Part shown: positions 42,205-52,432 of the stretch, piece after piece
Layout of the letters: each line of letters opens with the position of its first letter
Position numbering within the stretch: position 1 is the stretch's first letter
Assembly: GCF_012396365.1 (NCBI RefSeq)
Contig: NZ_JAAXPG010000031.1
Coordinates: 1-64,000 of the forward strand
DNA from: Nocardiopsis alborubida
GTDB lineage: Bacteria; Actinomycetota; Actinomycetes; Streptosporangiales; Streptosporangiaceae
Reading direction: 5' to 3'
Length of the DNA stretch: 64,000 nt
The notes under the pieces: generated by a model
The model's database searches: none
The model's input: the letters and a program-made list of their open reading frames with translations, nothing else
Told to the model about the DNA's origin: nothing
Position numbers and translations under genes: made by a program

Positions 42205-43617
42205 TCAGCACTCGATGACGTTGACGGCCAGGCCGCCGCGCGAGGTCTCCTTGTACTTGTCCATCATGTCGCGGCCGGTGTCGCGCATGGTCCGGATGAC
42301 CTTGTCCAGCGACACGAAGTGGCTGCCGTCGCCGCGCAGCGCGATGCGCGCGGCGCTGATCGCCTTGACCGAAGCCAGCGCGTTGCGCTCGATGCACGGC
42401 ACCTGCACCAGGCCGCCGATGGGGTCGCAGGTCAGCCCCAGGTTGTGCTCCATGGCGATCTCCGCGGCGTTCTCCACCTGGGCGGGGGTGCCGCCCAGCA
42501 CCTCGGCCAGCCCGGCGGCGGCCATCGAGGAGGCCGAGCCCACCTCGCCCTGGCAGCCCACCTCGGCGCCCGAGATCGACGCGTTCTGCTTGAACAGGAT
42601 GCCCACGGCCCCCGCGGTCAGCAGGAAGCGCACCACGCCCTCGTCGCCCGCGCCCGGACTGAAGTGCAGGTAGTAGTGCAGCACGGCGGGCACGATGCCC
42701 GCCGCCCCGTTGGTCGGCGCGGTCACCACGCGGCCGCCCGCGGCGTTCTCCTCGTTCACGGCCAGCGCGTAGAGCGTGATCCAGTCGCTGCCGCGCATGG
42801 GGTCGGAGTCCACCCCCGTCGGCGCCAGCAGGCCCGACTCGTCGCAGTTGCCGCCCAGCTGCCGGTACAGGCGGTGCGCCCGCCGGGGCACCTTCAGCCC
42901 GCCGGGCAGGCTGCCCTCGGTGTTCACCCCGCGGCGCACGCACTGGCGCATCGCCTCCCACAGCACGAGCAGCTCGGCGCGCACCTGCGCGGGGGAGCGG
43001 CCGAAGGCCCGCTCGTTGGCGAGCATGACCGCGCTGATCGACATCCCGGTGTCGGCGCAGATCCCCAGCAGTTCCTCGGCGCTGCCGAAGGGGTGGGGCA
43101 CCTCGGTGTCGTCGGCCTTGATCCGGTCCGCGCCCGCCGCGCGCTCGTCCACGACGAACCCGCCGCCCACCGAGTAGTACACCTTCGCCGCCAGCTCGGA
43201 TCCGGAGGAGTCCAGCGCCGTGAACCGCATCCCGTTGGGGTGGTCGGGCAGGCTCTCCCTGCGGCGGAAGTCCACGTCCACGGCCGAGTCGAAGGCCACC
43301 GGCGGACCCTCGGGCCCGCCCAGGTACAGGGTCCGCTCCTCGCGCACCCGCTCCACCAGCTCGGGGACCGCGTCCACGTCCACGTGCTCGGGGGTGTGCC
43401 CCATCAGTCCCAGGACCACCGCCCGGTCACTGCCGTGCCCCTTGCCGGTGAGCGCCAGGGAACCGTACAGCTCCGCGCGCACGTGGGCCACGCCGTCGAG
43501 CAGGCCCTCCTCGCGCAGTCCGGCCACGAACGTGCGCGCGGCCTTCATCGGCCCGACCGTGTGCGAGCTGGACGGTCCGATTCCGATCTTGAACAGGTCG
43601 AACACGCTGATGGCCAT
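42205..43617 (-). CDS. sdaA: L-serine ammonia-lyase, iron-sulfur dependent
   Basis: This 470-residue single-chain enzyme converts L-serine to pyruvate and ammonia. It has the beta domain first (MAISVFDLFKIGIGPSSSHT, the family opening) and the alpha domain after about 190. The alpha domain carries Cys ligands for the [4Fe-4S] cluster in GAEVGCQGEVGSASS and LTCDPIGGLVQVPCIERN. ATG 43617 has AGGAGG. It is the last gene of the glycine-induced operon, so it would drain serine made by GlyA to pyruvate. Confidence 0.96.
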   Translation of the reverse strand: MAISVFDLFKIGIGPSSSHTVGPMKAARTFVAGLREEGLLDGVAHVRAELYGSLALTGKGHGSDRAVVLGLMGHTPEHVDVDAVPELVERVREERTLYLGGPEGPPVAFDSAVDVDFRRRESLPDHPNGMRFTALDSSGSELAAKVYYSVGGGFVVDERAAGADRIKADDTEVPHPFGSAEELLGICADTGMSISAVMLANERAFGRSPAQVRAELLVLWEAMRQCVRRGVNTEGSLPGGLKVPRRAHRLYRQLGGNCDESGLLAPTGVDSDPMRGSDWITLYALAVNEENAAGGRVVTAPTNGAAGIVPAVLHYYLHFSPGAGDEGVVRFLLTAGAVGILFKQNASISGAEVGCQGEVGSASSMAAAGLAEVLGGTPAQVENAAEIAMEHNLGLTCDPIGGLVQVPCIERNALASVKAISAARIALRGDGSHFVSLDKVIRTMRDTGRDMMDKYKETSRGGLAVNVIEC

Positions 43618-43695
43618 GGCTGTCCTCCTCGTCGAGTACAGGGCCCGGGGCATGAGGGTGCCGTGCGGGGCCGCCAGGCCCCGCACGGCGGGGCT

Positions 43696-44964
<1,269 letters not shown>

Positions 44965-44971
44965 CGGGGGC

Positions 44972-45352
44972 CTACTCCTCGCCTTCGGTCAGCTTGGTGT
45001 ACTCCTCGGCGGAGAGAAGGTCGGAGGGCTCCTCGGAGATCCGGGCCCTGAACAGCCAACCGTCCTCGAAGGGCGAGGAGTTGATGGTCTCGGGCTCGTT
45101 CTCCAGGATCGCGTTGACCTCGACGACCTCACCGCTCACGGGCGAGTAGACGTCGCTGACGGACTTGGTGGACTCCACCTCGCCGCACGGCTCGTCCGCG
45201 GACACCTCGCTGCCGACCTCGGGCACCTCGACGTAGACGATGTCGCCCAGGGACTCGGCGGCGAACGAGGTGATCCCTACGGTGGCGATCCCGTCCTCGA
45301 CCACGACCCACTCGTGTTTGGCGGTGTAACCCAGCTCCGTGGGAACGCTCAC
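44972..45352 (-). CDS. gcvH: glycine cleavage system H protein
   Basis: This 126-residue lipoyl carrier has the lipoylation Lys in VESTKSVSD (about residue 63) and the usual order AKHEWVVVEDGIATVGIT, FAAESLGDIVYVEVP, SPVSGEVVEVN. GTG 45352 has GGAGA upstream. It carries the aminomethyl group between the P and T proteins. It follows gcvT by about 157 bases. Confidence 0.97.
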   Translation of the reverse strand: MSVPTELGYTAKHEWVVVEDGIATVGITSFAAESLGDIVYVEVPEVGSEVSADEPCGEVESTKSVSDVYSPVSGEVVEVNAILENEPETINSSPFEDGWLFRARISEEPSDLLSAEEYTKLTEGEE

Positions 45353-45509
45353 TTCAACTCTCCTTGGAGGTGTTCCATTTTCCTGCCGCGCGCCCGTACG
45401 GCTGCCCGGCCCGGCCTACGCCCGGTCGCGCCCCGTGCGTGCGGGTCCCCTGTGGGGGGATCCCGCCGCGAGGGGCGTGCGGGCCTTCGGGGTGTGAAGG
45501 CCCCTGCTC

Positions 45510-46622
45510 CTACGACTGCCGCTTGTAGAACGGCAGCTCGACCACGTCGACGTCCTCGCCCCGCCCGCGCACGTCCACGGTGAACGCGCCGGTCGAGGTG
45601 TCGAGGTCGCCGTCCACGTAGGCCATGGCGATGGGGCGGCCCAGGGTGGGTGAGGGCGCGCCGCTGGTGATGGTTCCGACGGAGGTGCCGTCGCGCAGGA
45701 CCTCCTGGCCCTGGCGCAGCGGGCGGCGCCCGCGCGCGACGAGGCCGATGAGGCGGCGGGGACGGGAGGAACGGGAGGCCTCCTCCAGGGCCGCGCGGCC
45801 CACGAAGTCGCCCTTGTCGAACTTCACGACCCGGCCCAGACCGGCGTCGAAGGGGGTGAGGTCGGCGGTCAGCTCCTGCCCGTACAGCGGCATCCCGGCC
45901 TCCATGCGCAGGGTGTCGCGTGCGGAGAGCCCGGCGGGGACGAGGCCGTGCCGCCCGCCCTCGGCCATGAGGGCCTCCCACACCCGGGGGGCCTTCTCCG
46001 CGGGGCTGACGAAGATCTCGAAACCGTCCTCGCCGGTGTAGCCGGTGCGGGCGAGCAGGACGGGCTCACCGGCGACGGTGTGCTCGTACCCGGCGTAGTA
46101 GCGGATGCCGTCCAGGTCGGCGTCGGTCAGCGGCGCCAGGACGTCGACGGCGCGCGGCCCCTGGACGGCGATCAGCGCGTACTCGGCCGACTCGTCGCGG
46201 ACCTCGACGTCGAAGCCCGCGGCCCGCTCGGCCAGGGCCGGGGCGACGACCGCGGTGTTGGCGGCGTTGGCCACGACGAGGTACTCGTCCTCGCGCAGCC
46301 GGTAGACGATGAGGTCGTCCAGGACACCGCCGTCCTCGGCGGTGATCATGGAGTACCGGGCGCGTCCCACCTTGACCCGGGACAGGTGGCCGACCAGCGC
46401 GTGGTCGAGGGCCTGGGCGGCCTGCGGGCCGGTCAGCCGGATCTCGCCCATGTGGGAGAGGTCGAACAGGCCCGCGGCCTCGCGTACCGCACGGTGCTCG
46501 GCGGTCTCGCTGCCGTAGCGCAGCGGCATGAGCCACCCGGCGAAGTCGACGAGGGTGGCGCCGGCCTTCTCGTGGATCTCGCGCAGCGCTGTCGCGCGCG
46601 GCGCGGATGAGGCGTCTGACAT
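45510..46622 (-). CDS. gcvT: glycine cleavage system T protein (aminomethyltransferase)
   Basis: This 370-residue enzyme transfers the methylene group from lipoylated GcvH to THF and releases ammonia. Family marks are FAGWLMPLRYGSETAEHRAVRE, GLFDLSHMGEI and a C-terminal GcvT_C domain with GTSVGTITSGAPSPTLG and IAMAYVD. ATG 46622 follows GGGAG. It is the first gene behind the glycine riboswitch. gcvP and lpd are not in this window. Confidence 0.97.
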   Translation of the reverse strand: MSDASSAPRATALREIHEKAGATLVDFAGWLMPLRYGSETAEHRAVREAAGLFDLSHMGEIRLTGPQAAQALDHALVGHLSRVKVGRARYSMITAEDGGVLDDLIVYRLREDEYLVVANAANTAVVAPALAERAAGFDVEVRDESAEYALIAVQGPRAVDVLAPLTDADLDGIRYYAGYEHTVAGEPVLLARTGYTGEDGFEIFVSPAEKAPRVWEALMAEGGRHGLVPAGLSARDTLRMEAGMPLYGQELTADLTPFDAGLGRVVKFDKGDFVGRAALEEASRSSRPRRLIGLVARGRRPLRQGQEVLRDGTSVGTITSGAPSPTLGRPIAMAYVDGDLDTSTGAFTVDVRGRGEDVDVVELPFYKRQS

Positions 46623-46669
46623 GGGCACTCCCGAGAGGATGGGCGTCGTGACGTGCGTGGCGTTGCCAT

Positions 46670-46859
46670 CCTCCCCCTCTGTCATCTGTGCCTGAGAGCT
46701 TCGCCGCGCGCTCGGCGCGGCTTGCACCTTCGGCGAGGGACGGCTGTCCCTGCTTTCCAGAGTGGTCTCGCCCGTACGGTCCGCTGTGCCTGAGAGGTTG
46801 TCTTCGGGGAGGGATTGCTCCTTCGGCGGCCCGCGCTGGATACGCGGGCACTCTCCCGT
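46670..46859 (-). promoter_or_regulatory. tandem glycine riboswitch (gcvT leader)
   Basis: On the minus strand two aptamers follow each other. The first contains CGGGAGAGTGCC, CGCCGAAGGAGCAA and CTCTCAGGCAC. After a linker GGCGAGACCACTCTGGAAAG, the second contains CGCCGAAGGTGCAAG and CTCTCAGGCAC, ending in AGAGGGGGAGG. These are the conserved elements of the cooperative two-aptamer glycine riboswitch. It ends about 48 bases before the gcvT start. Glycine binding is expected to turn on the gcvT-gcvH-glyA-sdaA operon. Confidence 0.93.
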
Positions 46860-47126
46860 ACGGGGTCAGCAACACGTTCAGCCTAGCAGCGGCCGTGAAC
46901 GGCGCCCAAGGGCGCCCGGTGCGGTGCCGGTGCTCCCGCCGGAGCCCGTGAGCGGCCCCGTCGCGCGCCGTCCGCTCCGTGTCCGCCCTCCGCTCCCGGG
47001 CCGCCCGCGCCCGCTGCCCGCGTCCGCCGTGTCCTTGGGTCTTCGACACTCCGGCCGCGTCCGCCCTGGAGAGGGGAGGCGGGGATTAGCGTGTGCGGGG
47101 AGTACCGACCGGGGGGAGGGAGACGG

Positions 47127-48044
47127 ATGCGAACCGACGCCGGGAGGGCGGCGCGCGGGGCGCGCTCGCTCGCGGCCGGATGCGTGCTGTCCCTGGCCGC
47201 GGGCACGGGGTGCGCCGGGGCCGTGGGCGGACCGCTGGAGCCGGACGGGCCCGCCCGGGAGGGGGCGGAGGCCGGGCCCCCGCCCCTGACGCGGGGCGAC
47301 GTGGCCGCCGTCGAGCGCGAGGACCTGGAGCCGGTGTTCGCGGACGCGGGCGTCGAGGGCACCTTCGTGCTCCACGACGTGATGGAGCGGGAGGCGACCG
47401 TCGTGCAACCGGAGGAGGCCCGCGAGCGCACGGTCCCCGCGTCCACCTTCGGGCTCGTCAGCACCCTGGTCGGTCTCCAGACGGGCGCGGTCGGGGACGT
47501 CGACGAGGTGGTGCGGCCCCAGCCCGTCGACCGCTGGGAGCGGGGCACGGCCCTGCGCGAGGCGTTTCCCGCCTCGAACCTCCCCGTCTACCAGGAGGTG
47601 GCCCGCAGGGTCGGGCACGAGCCGATGGCGGCCTGGGTGGACCGGCTGGACTACGGCAACCGTTCGGTGGGCGAGGCGGGCGCGCTGGACCGGTTCTGGG
47701 TGGAGGGGCCGCTGGAGATCTCCGCGATGGAGCAGACCGCGTTCCTGGCGAGGCTGGCCCGAGACGAGCTGCCCGTGGACGACGCGCACCAGGAGGCGGT
47801 GCGCGAACTCGCCGCCCTGGAGGAGGGCGACGGCTACGCCCTCCACGGAAAGACGGGGTGGAGCGGGAAGGTCGACCCCGCGCAGGGCTGGTGGGTCGGT
47901 TGGGTCGAGCGCGGCGACGACCTGTACACGTTCGCGCTGCGCCTCGACCTGGAGGAGGACGGTTGCGCCGAGCTGTGCGAGTCGCTGGGACGGCAGATGC
48001 TCGTGGAGTTGGAGGTCCTGCCCGAGGAGGAACGCGCCGCCTGA
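47127..48044 (+). CDS. class D beta-lactamase-like protein lacking the catalytic lysine
   Basis: This 305-residue exported protein has an N-terminal signal region (about 1-30) and a class D (OXA-type) transpeptidase fold: GTFVLHDV, PASTFGLV, SNLPVYQEVA, LDYGNRSVG, FWVEGPLEISAMEQTAFL and HGKTGWSG. The active-site motif should be STFK; here Ser 106 is kept but the carbamylated Lys is Gly 109. The second motif is S-N-L instead of S-x-V, while YGN (176-178) and KTG (242-244) remain. It is thus unlikely to hydrolyse beta-lactams normally and may bind them or have another role. ATG 47127 has GGAGGGA. Confidence 0.88.
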   Translation: MRTDAGRAARGARSLAAGCVLSLAAGTGCAGAVGGPLEPDGPAREGAEAGPPPLTRGDVAAVEREDLEPVFADAGVEGTFVLHDVMEREATVVQPEEARERTVPASTFGLVSTLVGLQTGAVGDVDEVVRPQPVDRWERGTALREAFPASNLPVYQEVARRVGHEPMAAWVDRLDYGNRSVGEAGALDRFWVEGPLEISAMEQTAFLARLARDELPVDDAHQEAVRELAALEEGDGYALHGKTGWSGKVDPAQGWWVGWVERGDDLYTFALRLDLEEDGCAELCESLGRQMLVELEVLPEEERAA

Positions 48045-48071
48045 GCGACGCGCGGGCCCCGCGACGCGCGT

Positions 48072-48100
48072 CGGCCCGCCCCCGTGGCGGGAGCGGGCCG
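48072..48100. terminator. bidirectional terminator
   Basis: Arms CGGCCCGC and GCGGGCCG with inner pairing (CCCG/CGGG region) lie between the convergent class D-like gene and the DAHP synthase gene. Confidence 0.7.
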
Positions 48101-48163
48101 ATGCACGGAAGAGGGGCTGTTCCTGGGCGGGCCTCAGCGAAGCGGAGGTCCGAAGAGCACCAC

Positions 48164-49219
48164 CTAGGCCTTGCGGCGCTGGCGCACGGCCTCGGCCAGC
48201 TGGGCCAGCACGTCCCCGGTGGTCTCCCAGCCCATGCACTTGTCGGTGATCGACTGGCCGTAGGTCAGGGAGGCGGGGTCGCCCAGCTTCTGGGCCCCCT
48301 CGACGATGAAGCTCTCCAGCATCACGCCGATGACTCCCTTCTGGCCTTCGGCGACCTGGGCGGCGATCGCGGCGGCCACACCGGGCTGACGGGTGTGGTC
48401 CTTGCCGCTGTTGGCGTGGCTGGCGTCGATCATCAGGCGGCGGGGCAGCCCGGCGCCCTCGATGACGTCCAGGGCGGCGTTGACCGGCCCGGCGTCGAAG
48501 TTGGGGCCGCTGCGGCCGCCGCGCAGGATGACGTGGCAGTCAGGGTTGCCCTCGGTGACGACCACCGAACCGGCGCCGGCCGGGTCGATCCCGAAGAAGG
48601 TGTGCGAGGCGGCGGCGGCGCCGACCGCGTCCACGGCCACCTGGACGTCGCCGTCGGTGCCGTTCTTGAAGCCCACGGGCGTGCTCAGGCCGCTGCTCAG
48701 CTGGCGGTGCACCTGGCTCTCGGTGGTGCGCGCCCCGATCGCGCCCCAGGAGACGACGTCGGCGATGTACTGCGGGGTGATGGGGTCGAGGAACTCGGTC
48801 CCGGCGGGCAGCCCGAGCGCGTTGATGTCCAGCAGCAGCTTGCGCGCGGTGCGCAGGCCGCGGTGCACGTCGTAGGTGTCGTCCAGGCCGGGGTCGTTGA
48901 TCAGGCCCTTCCACCCGACGGTGGTGCGCGGCTTCTCGAAGTACACGCGCATCACGACGCAGAGCTCGTCGCGCAGGGAGGGCACCAGCTCCTTCAGGCG
49001 GCGGGCGTAGTCCATGGCGGACTCGGGGTCGTGCACCGAGCAGGGGCCCACGACGACCAGCAGGCGGTCGTCCTCACCGTCCAGCACCCGCTTGACCTCG
49101 GCGCGTGACTCCTCGACCAGGGCGCTGCGCTCGGGACCCAGCGGAAGCTCGGCCAGCAGGTCCCGGGGGGCGATGAGCGGCTTGTAACTGGCCACCCGTG
49201 TGTCGTTCGTGCTCGGCAT
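48164..49219 (-). CDS. 3-deoxy-7-phosphoheptulonate synthase, type I
   Basis: This 351-residue enzyme joins phosphoenolpyruvate and erythrose 4-phosphate at the start of the shikimate pathway. It is the E. coli AroF/G/H type (type I alpha): LLVVVGPCSVHDPESAMDYA, MRVYFEKPRTTVGWKGLIND, GFKNGTDG, MIDASHANSGKDH. Many actinomycetes rely on the unrelated type II enzyme, so this may be an additional or pathway-specific copy. ATG 49219 has GAGGGG. It is monocistronic. Which end product inhibits it cannot be told with confidence. Confidence 0.95.
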   Translation of the reverse strand: MPSTNDTRVASYKPLIAPRDLLAELPLGPERSALVEESRAEVKRVLDGEDDRLLVVVGPCSVHDPESAMDYARRLKELVPSLRDELCVVMRVYFEKPRTTVGWKGLINDPGLDDTYDVHRGLRTARKLLLDINALGLPAGTEFLDPITPQYIADVVSWGAIGARTTESQVHRQLSSGLSTPVGFKNGTDGDVQVAVDAVGAAAASHTFFGIDPAGAGSVVVTEGNPDCHVILRGGRSGPNFDAGPVNAALDVIEGAGLPRRLMIDASHANSGKDHTRQPGVAAAIAAQVAEGQKGVIGVMLESFIVEGAQKLGDPASLTYGQSITDKCMGWETTGDVLAQLAEAVRQRRKA

Positions 49220-49376
49220 GGTGTTCCCCTCGGGTCCCGTCTGTCGTGTTTTCCGCTGTCGCCACGAAAACCGTCTTATGAAAACAGTAGCGCGGACGGT
49301 TCGGCGCTCTGCGGGCGCGTCGGCCGGCACGGTTCACGTGACAGAAAACACCACACCGGTTTCGGGCGCCGAAAAG

Positions 49377-49395
49377 CGTCTCATTTCGTGAGACG
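49377..49395 (-). terminator. terminator after the acyl-CoA synthetase gene
   Basis: Perfect arms CGTCTCA and TGAGACG around five bases. Read on the minus strand it is followed by CTTTTC. It lies about 60 bases past the synthetase stop. Confidence 0.65.
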
Positions 49396-49452
49396 GTATT
49401 TTCCCGGTTCCCGCGGTCATTTCCGCCGGGGGCTGCTCCGGCGCCCGCTCGG

Positions 49453-51171
49453 TCACCGCCCCGACCCCGGGAGGTCCTCCTCCCAGTACTCGCGCGGGTT
49501 GCGCGCGCCGTCGGTGACCGTGCCGCGCTCGGCCTCGGCCCGACGCAGCTGCACGCGACGGATCTTACCGGAGACGGTCTTGGGCAGTTCGCCGAACTCC
49601 AGGCGGCGCACCCTCTGGTGCGGTGACAGGCGCTCGCGCGCGTGGGCCAGGATCGACCGGGCGGTCTCGGCGTCCGGGGCCACCCCTGCGGCCAGGGTCA
49701 CGTACGCCTTGGCCACCGCCAGCCGCAGCGGGTCGGGGGAGGGGACCACGGCCGCCTCGACCACGTATTCGTGCTCGACCAGAACGCTTTCGAGTTCGAA
49801 TGGTGAGATGCGGTAATCTGAGGCCTTGAACACATCGTCGGATCGACCGATATAGGTAATGTAACCGTTCGAATCCCGGCTGGCGATGTCACCGGTGCGG
49901 TAGCGGCCCCCGCGGATCACCTCGCGGCTGAGGTCGGGGTTGTCGGCGTAGCCTTTCATCACCCCCACCGGTTCCCGGGCCAGGTCCACGCAGATCTGCC
50001 CGGTGTCGGCGGCCTCGTCGGTGGCCGGGTCCGCCAGCACCACGTCGTAGCCCGGCATCTCGCTCCCCATCGAACCGCGCACCACCTCCTGGCCGGGGCC
50101 GTTGCCCAGCAGCACGGTCGTCTCGGTCTGCCCGAACCCGTCGCGCACGGTCACTCCCCACGCCTCACGCACGCGGTCCACCACCTCGGGGTTGAGGGGT
50201 TCCCCGGCGGCCACCGCCTCGCGCAGCCCCACGGCCCACGCGGCGGGGCCGGCCTGCACCAGCATCCGCCACACCGTCGGCGGCGCGCACAGCGTGTCCA
50301 CCCCGCAGCGCACGACCGCGTCCAGCAGCCCCGCCGCGTCGAAGCGCTCCTGGTTGACGACCAGCACCGTCGCCTCGGCGTTCCACGGGGCGAACACGCT
50401 GCCGTAGGCGTGCTTGGCCCACCCCGGCTCGGACACGTTGAGGTGGACGTCGCCCGGTCGCACGCCCAGCCAGTACATGGTCGACAGGTGCCCCACCGGG
50501 TACGAGCGCTGGGTGTGCACGACCAGCTTGGGCAGGGCGGCGGTGCCGGAGGTGAAGTACAGCAGCAGGGGGTCGTCGGGATGGGTGGGGTGCGGGGGGT
50601 GGAAGTCCAGACCGGCGTGCTCGGAGTCGGCGTAGTTCAGCCACCCCTCCATGTAGCCCGTGCAGATCCGCGTCCAGTGCCCCCGCAGCGGGGCGAACTT
50701 CTCGGTCTCGGCGGCCGAGCACACCACGTGCGCGATCTCGCCGCGCTCCAACCGGTCCAGCAGGTCGCTCTCGGACAGGGAGGTGGGGGTCGGACAGACC
50801 ACGGCGCCGAGCTTGGCCGCGGCGAGCAGGGTCTCCCACAGCTCCACCTGGCTGCCGAGCATCAGCAGGATCCGGTCGCCCGGGTGCACGCCCTGGTTGT
50901 TGAGCCAGTTGGCCACCTGGCCGGAGCGCTCCGACATCCGCCGGTAGGTGTACCTGGTCTGGCCGCCGTCCTCCTCCACGATCCACAGCGCCGTCCGGTC
51001 CGGACGCCGCTCGGCCACCTCGTCGAAGTAGTCCAGCGCCCAGTTGAACCGGTCCGACCGGGGCCAGGTGAACTCCCGGTGCGCCCTCTCCTGGTCCTCG
51101 CGCAGGTCCAGGAGCAGGTCCCGGGCGGCGCGGAACTCGGCCGCGCCCGCGGCTGCCGTCTCTCTCGACAT
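49453..51171 (-). CDS. AMP-dependent acyl-CoA synthetase (medium-chain/acetyl-CoA-synthetase-like)
   Basis: This 572-residue adenylate-forming enzyme activates a carboxylic acid to its CoA thioester. The P-loop is LYFTSGTAALPKLVVH, the A5 motif DGFGQTE, the A7/A8 region YRTGDIASRDSNGYITYIG plus GRSDDVFKASDYRI, and the C-terminal catalytic Lys is in PKTVSGKIRR. The opening FNWALDYFDEVAERRPDRTAL fits the MACS group. ATG 51171 has GGAGG. Codons 435-480 (about 49740-49870) are unusually A/T-rich for this genome. Substrate chain length is unknown. Confidence 0.92.
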   Translation of the reverse strand: MSRETAAAGAAEFRAARDLLLDLREDQERAHREFTWPRSDRFNWALDYFDEVAERRPDRTALWIVEEDGGQTRYTYRRMSERSGQVANWLNNQGVHPGDRILLMLGSQVELWETLLAAAKLGAVVCPTPTSLSESDLLDRLERGEIAHVVCSAAETEKFAPLRGHWTRICTGYMEGWLNYADSEHAGLDFHPPHPTHPDDPLLLYFTSGTAALPKLVVHTQRSYPVGHLSTMYWLGVRPGDVHLNVSEPGWAKHAYGSVFAPWNAEATVLVVNQERFDAAGLLDAVVRCGVDTLCAPPTVWRMLVQAGPAAWAVGLREAVAAGEPLNPEVVDRVREAWGVTVRDGFGQTETTVLLGNGPGQEVVRGSMGSEMPGYDVVLADPATDEAADTGQICVDLAREPVGVMKGYADNPDLSREVIRGGRYRTGDIASRDSNGYITYIGRSDDVFKASDYRISPFELESVLVEHEYVVEAAVVPSPDPLRLAVAKAYVTLAAGVAPDAETARSILAHARERLSPHQRVRRLEFGELPKTVSGKIRRVQLRRAEAERGTVTDGARNPREYWEEDLPGSGR

Positions 51172-51449
51172 GTGGCGACCTCCGGTTCAGGGACAGGGCG
51201 CCGACCGCACTGTCCGCCGGTCCCGCCCGGGCGGGGCGGTGCAACGGGTGTGCCCCGCTGGTCCTACCCGGGATGCGCTGCAGCGACGCCTCACCCGCGG
51301 TGGAGGCCGCGGCGGACGGGGATCCGAGGCGGTGACGCGCCTCCGGGAGGGCGGCGTCCGGTTCCGGAGCGCCCTCTCCCCCGCACCCGGTGCGGCCGAC
51401 CGTCCCGCGCCCCCTCACGCGGGGCCCTCTGGCTCTAGGATGTGTGGAT

Positions 51450-52331
51450 ATGGAGGAACTTCGCGGACACCACGGGATCTGGCGGATCGACGACGAGACG
51501 ATTCGTATCCGCTTCGACTCCGGCCGCAAGGTGCCCACCCTCTTCCGGTCGCTGGGCGGCTGCGCGGTTCCGATGACCGCCGTCCGCGAGGTCGACTTCG
51601 ACCGGGGCAGCCGCAAGCAGGGGTGGCGGCTCCGGCTGAGGCTGGTGGAGGGCGCCGACCCCTACGCGCTCCTGGGCGTCCCCGGCCGGGACGTGCCCAC
51701 CCCGCTGCTGATCACCGGCCCGCACGAGGGCGAACTCCTCGCCGAGTACTACTCCGAGCGGGTCGCCGCCTCGGCCCGCTTCGCCCGCGAGACCCTGACC
51801 GAGGAACCCGACCCGCGCGAGGTGGCCAGAGGGCTGGTGGCCCGGCCCCCGCTCCAGGTCCGCACCGCCGAGGGGTCGGCCTCCTTCGACGGCACCCGCG
51901 TGCGCTTGCAGTGGGACGGCTGGCTGGCCAGCACGGCCAAGGAGAAGGAGAAGTCCCGCGACTACCGGCTCTCCGAGATCGAGACCGCCCACTGGCACCC
52001 GCCGGTCGACGTCACCGAGGGCCACCTGCGCATCGTGCTGCGCGGGGTGACCATCCCCGAGGCCACGGCGCTGGACAACGACTTCTTCACGCTCGCCTCG
52101 CACGGGACCAAGGGCAGCGAGGAGACCCTGCTGATGGCCGCCACCGTCAACGCCCACGTCGCGGCGGCGCGGGAGGCCCAGGCGGGGACCGGGGAGCTCA
52201 CCGCGGCGGCCGACGACGGCAGCGAGGCGGTCTTCGCCAAGATCCGCGAGCTCGGGCGGCTGCACGCCGAGGGGCTGCTCACCGACGAGGAGTTCAGCGC
52301 CAAGAAGGCCGAACTCCTCGACCGGCTCTGA
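51450..52331 (+). CDS. DUF4429 protein with C-terminal SHOCT domain
   Basis: This 293-residue protein has two DUF4429-like beta domains. The first opens HHGIWRIDDETIRIRFDSG and ends near residue 100; the second opens ASFDGTRVRLQWDGW at about 150. It ends with a SHOCT-type helix pair (IRELGRLHAEGLLTDEEFSA KK region). These domains bind hydrophobic or membrane partners in other proteins; here the role is unknown. ATG 51450 has AGGA about ten bases upstream. It is divergent from the acyl-CoA synthetase; the 277 bases between hold no other gene. Confidence 0.85.
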   Translation: MEELRGHHGIWRIDDETIRIRFDSGRKVPTLFRSLGGCAVPMTAVREVDFDRGSRKQGWRLRLRLVEGADPYALLGVPGRDVPTPLLITGPHEGELLAEYYSERVAASARFARETLTEEPDPREVARGLVARPPLQVRTAEGSASFDGTRVRLQWDGWLASTAKEKEKSRDYRLSEIETAHWHPPVDVTEGHLRIVLRGVTIPEATALDNDFFTLASHGTKGSEETLLMAATVNAHVAAAREAQAGTGELTAAADDGSEAVFAKIRELGRLHAEGLLTDEEFSAKKAELLDRL

Positions 52332-52432
52332 CCGGTCGGCCCCCCACCGGGCGCCCGGGTACTCCCGGCCGCGGCGCCCGACTCCGCCGGGGTCCCCCGG
52401 GGAGGAACCACGTCCACGAAAGGGCCCACGCT

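Noticed and set aside
41895..42218. Short plus-strand ORF between the Abi-like operon and sdaA
   Set aside because: It has no Shine-Dalgarno worth the name, its codon use does not fit, and it overlaps the sdaA end; the translated protein resembles nothing known.
47127..48044. Calling the class D-like gene a functional oxacillinase (resistance gene)
   Set aside because: The essential Lys of STFK is missing, so a resistance function is not supported by the sequence.
49200..49395. Possible T-box or attenuator leader before the DAHP synthase gene
   Set aside because: No specifier hairpin, T-box sequence or Trp/Phe/Tyr-rich leader peptide; the only good hairpin fits the neighbouring synthetase terminator.
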